DNA from: Pediococcus acidilactici DSM 20284
Lineage (GTDB): Bacteria > Bacillota > Bacilli > Lactobacillales > Lactobacillaceae
Reading direction: 5' to 3'
Assembly (NCBI RefSeq): GCF_000146325.1
Contig: NZ_GL397067.1
Location: 499,747-563,746, forward strand
DNA: 64,000 nucleotides
In this document: one piece after another, positions 56,152-63,694 of the stretch
How positions within the stretch are numbered: the stretch's first letter is position 1
Layout of the letters: the number at the start of each line of letters is the position of its first letter
Notes under the pieces: generated by a model
Seen by the model: only the letters and a program-made list of their open reading frames with translations
Database searches by the model: none
What the model was told of the DNA's origin: nothing
Position numbers and translations under genes: made by a program

Positions 56152-56347
56152 TTAGAGGGAGATTGAGAAACCATGAGCTAAGTCCAGCCCTTTAATTTTG
56201 AGCTTTGGTATGGCCATTCGTTTTTCATCTCTAACTACCAAAGGGGGGCGTCCTATTCAAGATTAACGTTGATCTGAGGATTGGACAATAAGTCAGCGAC
56301 AATCCGGCTAGTAAAAATTAACCATTTTAATACGAGGAGGACTGCAC
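56152..56347 (+). promoter_or_regulatory. Structured leader of the aminotransferase gene
   Basis: About 195 bases separate the putative promoter from the ATG. They contain a long stem-loop (GAGAT and GAGAAA paired with TTTTTC and ATCTC, with inner CCAT/ATGG and AGCT/AGCT; 56159-56231). Two exclusive pairings follow: GTCC/GGAC (56250-56253 with 56283-56286) against GGATTG/CAATCC (56278-56283 with 56300-56305). No T-box core and no riboswitch family that I know matches. Upstream, 55996-56136 holds nothing I can identify. Confidence 0.45.
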
Positions 56348-57532
56348 ATGAGTGATAAAGTTAACGCACTATTAGAACGCATCAAACCATCTGTAAAGAA
56401 TACTCAAATGGCGCAAGTTTTTAAATACAATGAAGAAATTTCTAAAATTCCAGGAGTAATTAAGCTAACCCTTGGAGAACCCGACTTCAATACCCCCGAA
56501 CACGTCAAAGAGGCTGGCGTTCAAGCCATTCGGGATAACAAGAGCCATTACACCGCCACCGCTGGGGACCCCAAAGTTCGTCAAGCGGCAGCCCAATACT
56601 TAAAACAAAAATACGGTCAAGATTACGACCCAGAAAATGAACTCGTTATTACGGCTGGGGTTACCGGTGGAATGTACGCCACCCTAACGTCCATCGTTAG
56701 CGAAGGTGACGAAGTTTTAATACCAACGCCAATTTTTCCATTGTACTTCCCAATCGTTAAAACTAACCAGGGAACAATCGTCTACATGAATACGGCTGAA
56801 AATAATTTCCTACTTAGCCCTGAACAATTGGAAAGTACTCTACAAGCGCATCCGCGTGCTAAGGCAATTATTCTCAACTTCCCTTCTAATCCAACGGGGA
56901 TGACTTACACTAAAGAACAATTGGCCGCTTTAGCAGATATTCTGCGAAAGTATGATATTTTCGTAATTAGTGATGAAATCTATAGCGACTTGATTTTTGA
57001 TCAAAAACACTACTCGATTTCTCATCTATTACCAGATCAAACGATTGTGCTCAACGGCCTTTCTAAGTCACATGCAATGACTGGCTGGCGAGTAGGCATC
57101 ATTGCCGGACCAGCTCCATTAGTTGAGCAAATTGAAAAAATTCACGAGCTGTCGGTTACCAGCATTACGACGGTTGCCCAATACGCGGCCTTGGAGGCTT
57201 TCCAAAACGGGCTCAACGATAGCGAACCGATGCGCGTAGAATACAAAAAACGGCGCGATTATTTGCATGATGCCCTCGTTAAGTTGGGGATTGAATGCAG
57301 CAAGCCGCAAGGTACCTTCTACCTAATGGCTAAAATTCCGGGTGACTTAGAACAAGATGACTTCAAATTCAGTATGCAACTTGCTAAGGAAGCTAAAGTC
57401 GCCGTTATCCCGGGTTCTAGCTTTGGTCCTGGTGGTGAAGGCTACGTTCGCTTTAGCTATGCAGCAAGTATGGACGATCTAACTAACGCAATTGCGCGGA
57501 TTGAAAAATTCCTTAAAGCTAAACGAGCATAG
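56348..57532 (+). CDS. PLP-dependent aminotransferase class I/II
   Basis: The 394-residue fold-type I aminotransferase shows LTLGEPDFNTPEHV (near 40), YTATAGDPKVR, NFPSNPTGMTY (Asn of the PLP pocket, near 178), ISDEIYSDL (Asp near 205) and the Schiff-base Lys of LSKSHAMTGWR (near 238). It resembles the PatA/AraT/aspartate-type transaminases of lactic acid bacteria; whether it acts on aromatic, aspartate or diaminopimelate-type substrates cannot be decided. GAGGAGG lies seven bases before the ATG. It is a single-gene transcript with a long leader and a terminator. Confidence 0.9.
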   Translation: MSDKVNALLERIKPSVKNTQMAQVFKYNEEISKIPGVIKLTLGEPDFNTPEHVKEAGVQAIRDNKSHYTATAGDPKVRQAAAQYLKQKYGQDYDPENELVITAGVTGGMYATLTSIVSEGDEVLIPTPIFPLYFPIVKTNQGTIVYMNTAENNFLLSPEQLESTLQAHPRAKAIILNFPSNPTGMTYTKEQLAALADILRKYDIFVISDEIYSDLIFDQKHYSISHLLPDQTIVLNGLSKSHAMTGWRVGIIAGPAPLVEQIEKIHELSVTSITTVAQYAALEAFQNGLNDSEPMRVEYKKRRDYLHDALVKLGIECSKPQGTFYLMAKIPGDLEQDDFKFSMQLAKEAKVAVIPGSSFGPGGEGYVRFSYAASMDDLTNAIARIEKFLKAKRA

Positions 57533-57594
57533 TTAAAAACCAGGACTGAGAAAACACAAAAAAATCCTTTTCAGAGATAAAATTTTGGGGGAAA

Positions 57595-57718
57595 TCATTT
57601 TGGTGCGTTGCTCGAATAGAAGCAAACGTACGCCAAAAGTTAGTATGTTTCCGCTCAGCCAAAAGGCGACCGTTATGCCAAATCCAGGCATAATGGTCGC
57701 CTTTTTAGTTAATGCTCA
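57595..57718. repeat. Two-hairpin intergenic element, copy B
   Basis: This copy begins TCATTTTGGTGC, has a first hairpin with TTTTGG (57598-57603) paired to CCAAAA (57633-57638), then after 22 bases a terminator hairpin with tip TTATGCC/GGCATAA. It ends TTTTTAGTTAA. It is related to 38221-38330. The lower stem of the second hairpin differs in sequence but is still fully paired. It sits between the convergent aminotransferase gene and rfbB. Confidence 0.7.
57661..57708. terminator. Bidirectional terminator between aminotransferase and rfbB
   Basis: The stem AAAAGGCGACC-TTATGCC/GGCATAA-GGTCGCCTTTTT with one mismatch has A- and T-tracts on its two sides. Confidence 0.9.
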
Positions 57719-57762
57719 AACCATCCAATTTTGGGACCGTTCCCCTGCCTTTAATTATGGTT

Positions 57763-58758
57763 TTAAAGCTTACCTTTTTGATATTGCTGTAAATAAAAAT
57801 CAACCGTCGCTCGTAATCCTGCGGGAAACTCCGTTTGTGGCTGCCATCCTAATTGTTGTTCGAGTAGGCTGGCGTCAATTGCGTACCGAAAATCATGCCC
57901 GGGACGATCCTTAACGTGCTGTACTAGCTGCGTATACTGTTCGACTGGTTTGCCCGTCATTTCAGCTAAAATAGCTAACAATTCTCCCACTAGTTGTTGG
58001 TTGCTCAACGGATGATCAGCACCTACGTTAAAATGTGCACCCGGTTTTGCTTGAAAAACCACCTGCCAAATTGCTTCACAGTGATCACTGACGTAGAGCC
58101 AATCGCGCACGTTCTCCCCGGTTCCATATAAGGGGATTGGTTCCCCACGGAGTGCGTTAAAAATAACCTTTGGAATCAATTTTTCCGGATGTTGGTAAGG
58201 TCCAAAATTATTACTAGCGTTCGTAATTGAAATAGGCATCCCAAAAGTTCTCCCGTAGGACTGAACTAACAGATCCGCACTTGCCTTAGAAGCCGAATAC
58301 GGACTACTTGGTTGATAAGGGCTCGCTTCAGTAAAGCTCCCCGTGGCCCCTAAGAAACCATAAACTTCGTCCGTACTTACTTGGTGAAACCGTTTGTGGG
58401 TGTAATCCTCTGCCCACAATTCTTTAAACTCTTCAATGAGGTTAAACGTACCATTAACGTTGGTGGTGATAAACTTTGCTGGATCGGCAATACTTTGGTC
58501 CACGTGCGACTCGGCGGCAAAATTAATTACCACTTCTGGACGAAAATCCTGGAAGATTTGGCGAACTTGCGACCGGTCGGCAATGTCGCCCCGGCAAAAG
58601 TGGTAATTGCTTTCTTGAGAAACGGTAAGGTTATCTAGATTAGCCGCGTAAGTTAGCTTATCTAAATTCAAAAATTCAAATTTGGGGCGGCGGGGCACCC
58701 ACATATTCATGAAATTGGCGCCAATAAAGCCTGCGCCCCCGGTAACTAAAATTCTCAT
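57763..58758 (-). CDS. rfbB: dTDP-glucose 4,6-dehydratase
   Basis: RfbB converts dTDP-glucose to the 4-keto-6-deoxy sugar, an early step to dTDP-rhamnose for surface polysaccharide. The 331-residue SDR protein has the NAD site GGAGFIGANF (residues 7-16), FAAESHVDQSI (near 80), VSTDEVYGFLG (Asp-Glu near 125) and the catalytic YSASKAS (near 152). rfbA, rfbC and rfbD are not next to it; it stands alone after an antiporter gene 22 bases upstream. Assignment to 4,6-dehydratase is strong, because the TDEVYG motif is diagnostic. Confidence 0.92.
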   Translation of the reverse strand: MRILVTGGAGFIGANFMNMWVPRRPKFEFLNLDKLTYAANLDNLTVSQESNYHFCRGDIADRSQVRQIFQDFRPEVVINFAAESHVDQSIADPAKFITTNVNGTFNLIEEFKELWAEDYTHKRFHQVSTDEVYGFLGATGSFTEASPYQPSSPYSASKASADLLVQSYGRTFGMPISITNASNNFGPYQHPEKLIPKVIFNALRGEPIPLYGTGENVRDWLYVSDHCEAIWQVVFQAKPGAHFNVGADHPLSNQQLVGELLAILAEMTGKPVEQYTQLVQHVKDRPGHDFRYAIDASLLEQQLGWQPQTEFPAGLRATVDFYLQQYQKGKL

Positions 58759-58780
58759 TTTTTGCTTCCAGCCTCCAAGT

Positions 58781-60364
58781 TTAAACCATTTGATTTTGTG
58801 GATCTAACACCAAGGATTCCGACAATAAAATTTCGCTATAAATTTCATAGACAACGTCACTATTAACTACGTGTCGCTTAGCTAAATCATATAGGTAAGC
58901 ACGTTCCGCATCAAATGCATACATCAACGCTCGACGACGTGCAACACTTTGCAGGTTAGTTAAAACTCTTTTTTCAGTGTTGATTTCACGCCATTTTTTA
59001 AAAAAGTCTCCCAAAGTATTAGCTTGAATTTGGTCTCGTATATCATACATTGCATTATCTCTGACCGCTTCTTCTAAATCTATCGACTTCAGTTTTTTAA
59101 TTCCGGCCTTAACCATTCCTTCTCGTAGAAATGCCAATTGCTGTTGCCGAATTTGTTCATCAAAATCTTGGGGCAATAATATTTTGAAGATGACGGTGGG
59201 CACCGCCATACTAAGAATAATCGCAACCGTTTCTACCATTACCACAAAATTAAAGGTAGCCGGTGTTAACATCTCACTAATTGAAAAAGTCATGGCTAAC
59301 GTAACCGTTCCATGAACTCCGCCTAAGGCAAACAGTAATGCTGTCTGGCGCTGTTGATCGCCAACAAATAGCCTTCCATAACAGTATCGACAAACTAACA
59401 GGATTACGTATACTAAAATACCAACCATCAACCATTCAAACGACTTAGTCATCATCGAATAGTTATCTTGTAATATACGAACTAGAACAATCCCCAAAAC
59501 GACGAAAACAAAACTATTTAAAATACGATTTGCAAAAGTTACTATCTGTAATCCAAAATGCACTTGCCGTGGATCCGAAAAGCGGCTACGATTGACTTCG
59601 CCATTATGAATCAAACCGGAAACAATTACTGCAATCACTCCTGACATTCCTAGTCGCTCTGCAAAAAAATAAATTGCAAAAGGAGAAAGCAAATAAATTA
59701 GAGTCTGCGAAGAACGAACGTTATTACTTGAACGCATGAAGTATTCACGAATCGTCATCAGTATTATGGCAGTAATTGATCCAACCAGTACGCCGCCAAT
59801 CATCATTTTAAAAAAATCTAATAAGTTTTGACCAATTACCAATTGTCCCTTTTGTAACCAAAGCATTGCTGCCTGCAGTAAAACAATACCGGTGGCATCA
59901 TTAAATAATGATTCCGTTTTTAAGGTATCGCGGATGACGCGACGGATTTTACGCCCTTCGATTACCGAATCAAACGCGGTAGCATCAGTTGGTGTAATAA
60001 TTGCTGCAATTGCTAAGGCTAACGGCGCTGCAATAGACAAAGTCACGTGCAATAACCACGTTAAAATTATCATAGTAACCGTTGCTAATAAAACGGCCGT
60101 TCCCAAAATACTACCTAACTTCTTTTTAATTCTCAATAATGGCGTTAACTGCCCTTCAAAAAATAACAACGGCGCTAAGATCAAAACCATGAATATTTCA
60201 CCATTAAATGGTGCAATTAATTGGTTAGTTACTGGTAAGATACCGGTCAAAATCCCAGCTAACAAATTAACATAGTTGCCCGATACCTTAGGAATATATC
60301 GGGCAAGCACATTACTCACTCCCACTACTACTAAAATCATAAAGGTTGAAATCAAAATATTCAT
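58781..60364 (-). CDS. Na+/H+ antiporter (CPA1/NhaP type)
   Basis: The 527-residue protein has about 12 transmembrane helices followed by a soluble C-terminal domain of about 120 residues. Helix signatures are LLAGILTGILPV, LLFFEGQLTPLL, IITPTDATAFDSVI (near 125) and TESLFNDATGIVLL (near 152), the latter holding the Asp of the ion site. It should exchange Na+ or K+ for protons and support pH or salt tolerance. GGGAG precedes the ATG by six bases. It is 22 bases upstream of rfbB. Confidence 0.9.
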   Translation of the reverse strand: MNILISTFMILVVVGVSNVLARYIPKVSGNYVNLLAGILTGILPVTNQLIAPFNGEIFMVLILAPLLFFEGQLTPLLRIKKKLGSILGTAVLLATVTMIILTWLLHVTLSIAAPLALAIAAIITPTDATAFDSVIEGRKIRRVIRDTLKTESLFNDATGIVLLQAAMLWLQKGQLVIGQNLLDFFKMMIGGVLVGSITAIILMTIREYFMRSSNNVRSSQTLIYLLSPFAIYFFAERLGMSGVIAVIVSGLIHNGEVNRSRFSDPRQVHFGLQIVTFANRILNSFVFVVLGIVLVRILQDNYSMMTKSFEWLMVGILVYVILLVCRYCYGRLFVGDQQRQTALLFALGGVHGTVTLAMTFSISEMLTPATFNFVVMVETVAIILSMAVPTVIFKILLPQDFDEQIRQQQLAFLREGMVKAGIKKLKSIDLEEAVRDNAMYDIRDQIQANTLGDFFKKWREINTEKRVLTNLQSVARRRALMYAFDAERAYLYDLAKRHVVNSDVVYEIYSEILLSESLVLDPQNQMV

Positions 60365-60488
60365 GACTAACTCCCCTAGCTTCTATTTAAAATTGATTAA
60401 CCGAGGGAATAGTATACCATATGATATAAAGTATAATCCATGTACAACGCGTATTTTATTGCATACTATTTTAAGTCCTTAATTACAT

Positions 60489-60530
60489 AAATAAGGGAGC
60501 TTTCGCATTTTTCTGAAAGCTCCCTTTTTA
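60489..60530. terminator. Terminator after the flavodoxin gene
   Basis: The stem AAGGGAGCTTTC/GAAAGCTCCCTT with a ten-base loop is followed by TATTTAT on the minus strand; the plus strand has a TTTTTAT run. Confidence 0.8.
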
Positions 60531-60538
60531 TAATCCGG

Positions 60539-60997
60539 TTATTTCACTAGTTCATCAACCCATGCAGCTAAGTCTTTTTCGCCACCATGTCCAGCTTTCA
60601 CTTGCAAATCTCCAGCCCATTCTTTGAAGGTCTTTTCAAAAATCCCCGGATCACCGCCGAACGTGTAGAATGGCGCTACCACTCCTTGATAGCCTTGTAA
60701 ATCCGTTAGGAAGGAATGAATGGGGGTTGCTGGGGCTCCATTCCAAACTGGACTACCTACCAAGATTAAATCATACAAACTCACATTTGGAATCGCTTTC
60801 GAAAGTGGCGGAAAATTTCCGGTTTCCGTTTGCTTAGTTGCCTGCTCTGAAACTTCCGTCATTTCCTCACTAAAGATCCCAGGAGCCACTTCAATGGTGA
60901 ACCGATCCGCATCTGGAAGCAATTCGTACAGTGCTTTCGCTACTTTGGCAGTCGTGCCTGTCCGTGAATACGTTGCAATCAAAACTTTCTTAGCCAT
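60539..60997 (-). CDS. Flavodoxin-family protein
   Basis: The 152-residue protein binds FMN through the loop ATYSRTGTTAKVAKAL (near residues 8-23), followed by LVGSPVWNGAPATPI (near 80) and PFYTFGGDPG (near 108), as in the flavodoxin_4 type found in lactobacilli. It probably carries electrons or reduces small substrates in redox stress. AAAGGATGG precedes the ATG. A possible -10 (TATAGT, 61043-61038) and a Rex-like inverted repeat lie upstream. Confidence 0.87.
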   Translation of the reverse strand: MAKKVLIATYSRTGTTAKVAKALYELLPDADRFTIEVAPGIFSEEMTEVSEQATKQTETGNFPPLSKAIPNVSLYDLILVGSPVWNGAPATPIHSFLTDLQGYQGVVAPFYTFGGDPGIFEKTFKEWAGDLQVKAGHGGEKDLAAWVDELVK

Positions 60998-61071
60998 TTA
61001 AAAACCATCCTTTCTTTGTTTAGCATTTCACATCTATACTATAACGCTTTTTAGGTACTTTGCGGCGTACT

Positions 61072-61091
61072 TTTGTAAAACACTTTACAAA
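61072..61091. promoter_or_regulatory. Rex-like inverted repeat upstream of flavodoxin
   Basis: TTTGTAAA-N4-TTTACAAA is a perfect 8-bp inverted repeat. It resembles the Rex operator TTGTGAA-N4-TTCACAA with two symmetrical changes. It lies about 40 bases upstream of a candidate flavodoxin -10 and 8 bases before the ElaA gene stop. Confidence 0.45.
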
Positions 61092-61098
61092 CTTTTGA

Positions 61099-61548
61099 TC
61101 ATTCCAAAACCATGTCTAGGTGCGGGATGTTATCTTCTAAATAGACATCTGAAACGGGTTTAAAGCCAAATTGCGCATAAAAATTTTGTAAGTAGCTTTG
61201 CGCAGCAATTTTAATCGGTCGAATGCCTGCCACTCGTTTAATTTCATCCAAGGTTGCTTGAACCAAACGTTGTGCTAAATGCTGCCCCCGAAACTCTTTA
61301 ACCACAAGTACTCGGCCAAAACTAATATAATTTGGATCGTCATGCGGAACAATTCGAGCATATGCCACCAGCCGACCGTTTCTTTTGATCATTACATGGC
61401 GCGCGTTCTGGTCTTTCTCGTCAACTTCTTGATACGGGCAATTTTGTTCCACGACAAAAACTTTAACTCGTTCTTGAAAAACTTCCCATAATTCGGTGGA
61501 GGTCATTTCCGCCGTTGTTTTGATTGATAACGTTAAATCGTCTGCCAT
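61099..61548 (-). CDS. ElaA-type GNAT acetyltransferase
   Basis: The 149-residue GNAT protein carries the ElaA hallmark FVVEQNCPYQEVDEKD (near 32-47) and the acetyl-CoA binding segment FRGQHLAQRLVQATL (near 84-98), with the end LEDNIPHLDMVLE. Substrate is not known for the family. GAGGGGAA precedes the ATG. It stands alone between the flavodoxin and nitroreductase genes, with a TATACT -10 candidate at 61593-61588. Confidence 0.88.
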   Translation of the reverse strand: MADDLTLSIKTTAEMTSTELWEVFQERVKVFVVEQNCPYQEVDEKDQNARHVMIKRNGRLVAYARIVPHDDPNYISFGRVLVVKEFRGQHLAQRLVQATLDEIKRVAGIRPIKIAAQSYLQNFYAQFGFKPVSDVYLEDNIPHLDMVLE

Positions 61549-61708
61549 TGAGTTCCCCTCTTCCGCATATTTTTATTATTCAAGTCCAGTATACTCTTTC
61601 TACATCGACTGCCAGAATTTTAACAAATTTTGTAGGATCTTTTAGCAAACGAAACCTTTCGGTATATAATTTTAATCTCTCTCCTCAAGACCAAAATCAT
61701 TATCACAT

Positions 61709-61767
61709 AAAAAAATCCAACCGCAATTAAATTTAGATAAAATCTCTAAGTCCAACCAGTTGGATTA
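61709..61767 (-). terminator. Terminator after the nitroreductase gene
   Basis: The arms AATCCAAC and GTTGGATT enclose a long loop with an inner AGAT/ATCT pairing and are followed by seven T on the minus strand. Confidence 0.7.
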
Positions 61768-61775
61768 AATATTTT

Positions 61776-62513
61776 TCATTCTAACGTAAACCCTTGTTCC
61801 AATAAGAAAGATGCCATCTCTTCGCGTCGCGGTTCAGCAAAAAAATCGGTCATTTTCCGTATCCAGTCGGTCTCTTGGGCATGCGAAGACCGGTTCGCAT
61901 AATAAGCTTGCGTAATTTTTTGGTATTCACTCAAATCTTGCGCCGCTTGCCGATCGTAACCATTTTTGAAAGTATTATTATGCAGCGGCATCCGGGGCTT
62001 AACTGCATTTTTACGCGTAGGTTTTCCAACTGTTATCCCAAATAACGGCACCGTAAATTTAGGAAGGTTTAGCAAATCGCGTACGGTTGTTAAATCGTTG
62101 CGAATTCCGCCAATATAGCAGATTCCTAAGTCTAAAGACTCTGCGGCAACTGCCAGATTTTCCCCCGCAATGGCGGTATCCACAATCGCTACCGTTAGCG
62201 CCTCCATGTTTTTAATTCCGGCTAAGTCTAGACCCTGTTGTTGCAAGATTTGGGATTGCCGATACAGATCTGCCACGAACACAAAAAAGGCTCCGCTTTG
62301 CTTTACGTAGGCAGCACTCTTTGAAATTTCAGCAAGCTGTCCCCGGATGGACGGATCCGTCACGTCAATAATCGAGGTAGCTTGTACAAAGTTCGACGAA
62401 GCACCCGCATGCGCAGCAATTATCAGTTGTTCCTTAACCTCATCCGTAAGTGATGTGTCCGCAAAATTTCTTACAGAGATATGTTTTTTTATTAATTCAA
62501 TTACGTCTTCCAA
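61776..62513 (-). CDS. NfsA/FrxA-type nitroreductase
   Basis: This FMN-dependent NAD(P)H oxidoreductase has 245 residues. It shows HISVRNFADTSL (near 11), HAGASSNFVQATSIIDV (near 35), IVDTAIAGENLAVAAESLDLGICYIGGIRN (near 110-139, the FMN pocket) and a C-terminal basic extension typical of NfsA-type enzymes (VGKPTRKNAVKPRMP). The start is TTG at 62513, seven bases after GAGGG. The physiological substrate is unknown. An extended -10 promoter precedes it. Confidence 0.9.
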   Translation of the reverse strand: MEDVIELIKKHISVRNFADTSLTDEVKEQLIIAAHAGASSNFVQATSIIDVTDPSIRGQLAEISKSAAYVKQSGAFFVFVADLYRQSQILQQQGLDLAGIKNMEALTVAIVDTAIAGENLAVAAESLDLGICYIGGIRNDLTTVRDLLNLPKFTVPLFGITVGKPTRKNAVKPRMPLHNNTFKNGYDRQAAQDLSEYQKITQAYYANRSSHAQETDWIRKMTDFFAEPRREEMASFLLEQGFTLE

Positions 62514-62564
62514 TAGCTTTCCCTCAATCCATGCTTACTATTTGTCAATAAAAAACAACAATCC

Positions 62565-62573
62565 ATTATAGCA
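62565..62573 (-). promoter_or_regulatory. Extended -10 promoter of the nitroreductase gene
   Basis: TGCTATAAT on the minus strand is a perfect extended -10 about 52 bases upstream of the TTG start. The -35 is poor. Confidence 0.65.
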
Positions 62574-62611
62574 CTACCCTTTCAAAAAAATATACCCAAT
62601 CTTATAAGACA

Positions 62612-62662
62612 CAAAAAACCTGATGATTAAAAGTGTTCGTGACTACTCTTAATCATCAGGTC
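62612..62662 (-). terminator. Terminator after the KGG-repeat gene
   Basis: The stem ACCTGATGATTAA/TTAATCATCAGGT with a long loop is followed by TTTTTT on the minus strand. It lies about 65 bases after the stop. Confidence 0.85.
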
Positions 62663-62724
62663 TGGATTGTAGAAAAAAACTTGTATTTTTTTAAAAATGT
62701 TTTATACTAAATGCAAGATTATAA

Positions 62725-63102
62725 TTAATCGTCGTCGGAGTTAGCTCTTCCACCTTTTTTACCAATTTCTTGGTAAAAGTCCTTGCCATGGGATTTGGAA
62801 GTTGCTTCTCCGCCTTTTTTTCCATTTTTTTGGTAGAATTCTTCATCATGAGCTTCTGAAGTTGCTTCTCCGCCCTTTTCGCCGATGTCTTGGTAGAAAT
62901 CCTTGTCGTGAGTTTCGGAAGTTGCTTCCCCGCCTTTTTCACCAATGTCTTGGTAGAAATCCTTGTCATGCGAGTCTGCAGTTGCTTCGCCACCCTTTTT
63001 ACCAATGTCTTGGTAGAAATCCTTGTCGTGTGATTTAGCGGTTGCTTCTCCGCCCTTCTTGCCTGCTTCTTCCCGAGTCATCTTTTCTTCTTCTTTAGCC
63101 AT
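62725..63102 (-). CDS. KGG-repeat general stress protein (GsiB-like)
   Basis: The 125-residue, highly hydrophilic protein consists of five tandem 20-residue units of the form KKGGEATADSHDKDFYQDIG (residues 15-114) and a partial sixth (KKGGRANSDDD). Each contains the KGG motif of GsiB and related stress or desiccation proteins. Such proteins are intrinsically disordered and accumulate in stationary phase, heat, ethanol or osmotic stress; their mechanism is unclear. AAGGAGG precedes the ATG. Two cre-like sites and a promoter candidate lie upstream. Frameshifted readings of the repeats are artefacts. Confidence 0.92.
   Translation of the reverse strand: MAKEEEKMTREEAGKKGGEATAKSHDKDFYQDIGKKGGEATADSHDKDFYQDIGEKGGEATSETHDKDFYQDIGEKGGEATSEAHDEEFYQKNGKKGGEATSKSHGKDFYQEIGKKGGRANSDDD
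62761..63060 (-). repeat. Five tandem 60-bp repeats inside the KGG gene
   Basis: The coding DNA repeats with an exact 60-bp period five times, plus a partial sixth unit (62728-62760). Units two to four are most alike, which suggests recent unit duplication. Confidence 0.93.
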
Positions 63103-63139
63103 GTTTCATTCCTCCTTGAGTTAGTTTTTTTCTACGAGT

Positions 63140-63185
63140 GTTATGTTAAATGCTTTTTAAAGCGATTACAAATTTAACGCTTGCA
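63140..63185 (-). promoter_or_regulatory. KGG gene promoter with two adjacent cre-like sites
   Basis: TTGTAA followed after 17 bases by TAACAT forms a promoter candidate. TGTAATCGCTTTAA (63170-63157) and TGCAAGCGTTAAAT (63185-63172) each fit the 14-base cre consensus with one or two mismatches, and the first overlaps the -35. CcpA control is inferred. Confidence 0.5.
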
Positions 63186-63445
63186 GATGCTCAGAAAAAA
63201 ATAGTTAGGAAAATGATAGTTTCTTACAGGTTGCTAAACCAGTTGAGATACCAGTATTTTTGGACAAGCTACACCCATTTTAATTGAACGAATTTGGGAT
63301 CGCTCGTTAAAAATTGGGGCATCCTACCTATATTTTGCATAATTAGCTATCATTTTATTTGCTTAATATATTTTGCCTATTAATTTATCACGTCAGTCCG
63401 ATACATGGCCGGCGTGTGCACATATAAAATTTTAAATTTACTAGA

Positions 63446-63472
63446 CAAGTCCACATTTGTGGGCTTTTTTAT
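63446..63472 (+). terminator. Orphan plus-strand terminator
   Basis: AGTCCACA/TGTGGGCT with a two-base loop is followed by TTTTTTAT on the plus strand. No plus-strand gene lies upstream within 1 kb, so it may end a short untranslated transcript. Confidence 0.65.
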
Positions 63473-63539
63473 ATTGGTAACATAAGAAATAATTAATCAA
63501 AATCAGTTAACTTTTCTTTTTTTATTTATTATTTGCTTG

Positions 63540-63545
63540 TATAAT
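63540..63545 (+). promoter_or_regulatory. -10 box upstream of the DUF308 gene
   Basis: A perfect TATAAT on the plus strand, immediately preceded by TG, lies 150 bases before the DUF308 ATG. The -35 region is only T-rich. Confidence 0.5.
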
Positions 63546-63694
63546 ACGGTTAAAATTAAATCAAGAACCATCAGTCTAAAAGGTAATGGATCCGATATAA
63601 AGTTTATTCTGGTAGTAATTTTTATATCCTTATCTACTCGATGACCAACAATCTGACGTCTATAAAAGCTGTACATTATTGGGAGGAATTTTAC

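Larger units (their letters stand above)
63103..63694. other. 592-bp gap between the KGG gene and the DUF308 gene
   Basis: The gap holds the KGG promoter and cre-like sites at its left and an orphan plus-strand terminator at 63446-63472. The DUF308 promoter and a leader of about 140 bases lie at its right. The stretch 63186-63370 shows no gene, promoter or repeat that I can support. A plus-strand frame from an ATG at 63405 lacks a ribosome binding site. Confidence 0.5.

Noticed and set aside
56152-56347. T-box for the aminotransferase
   Set aside because: The conserved GGTGGNACCGCG core is absent and no terminator/antiterminator pair is visible, although the leader is structured.
57585-57914. 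A 109-residue plus-strand frame overlapping element copy B and the end of rfbB
   Set aside because: It runs through a terminator hairpin and opposite to a secure rfbB coding region; it has no ribosome binding site.
62691-63005. A 104-residue minus-strand frame rich in Lys/Thr inside the KGG gene
   Set aside because: It is a frameshifted reading of the 60-bp repeats; the KGG frame has the ribosome binding site and family motif.
62761-63060. CRISPR-like regular spacing of repeats
   Set aside because: The units are contiguous, coding and without spacers; they encode the KGG protein.
63405-63483. A short plus-strand frame of about 26 codons before the DUF308 gene
   Set aside because: It lacks a ribosome binding site and runs through the terminator stem.
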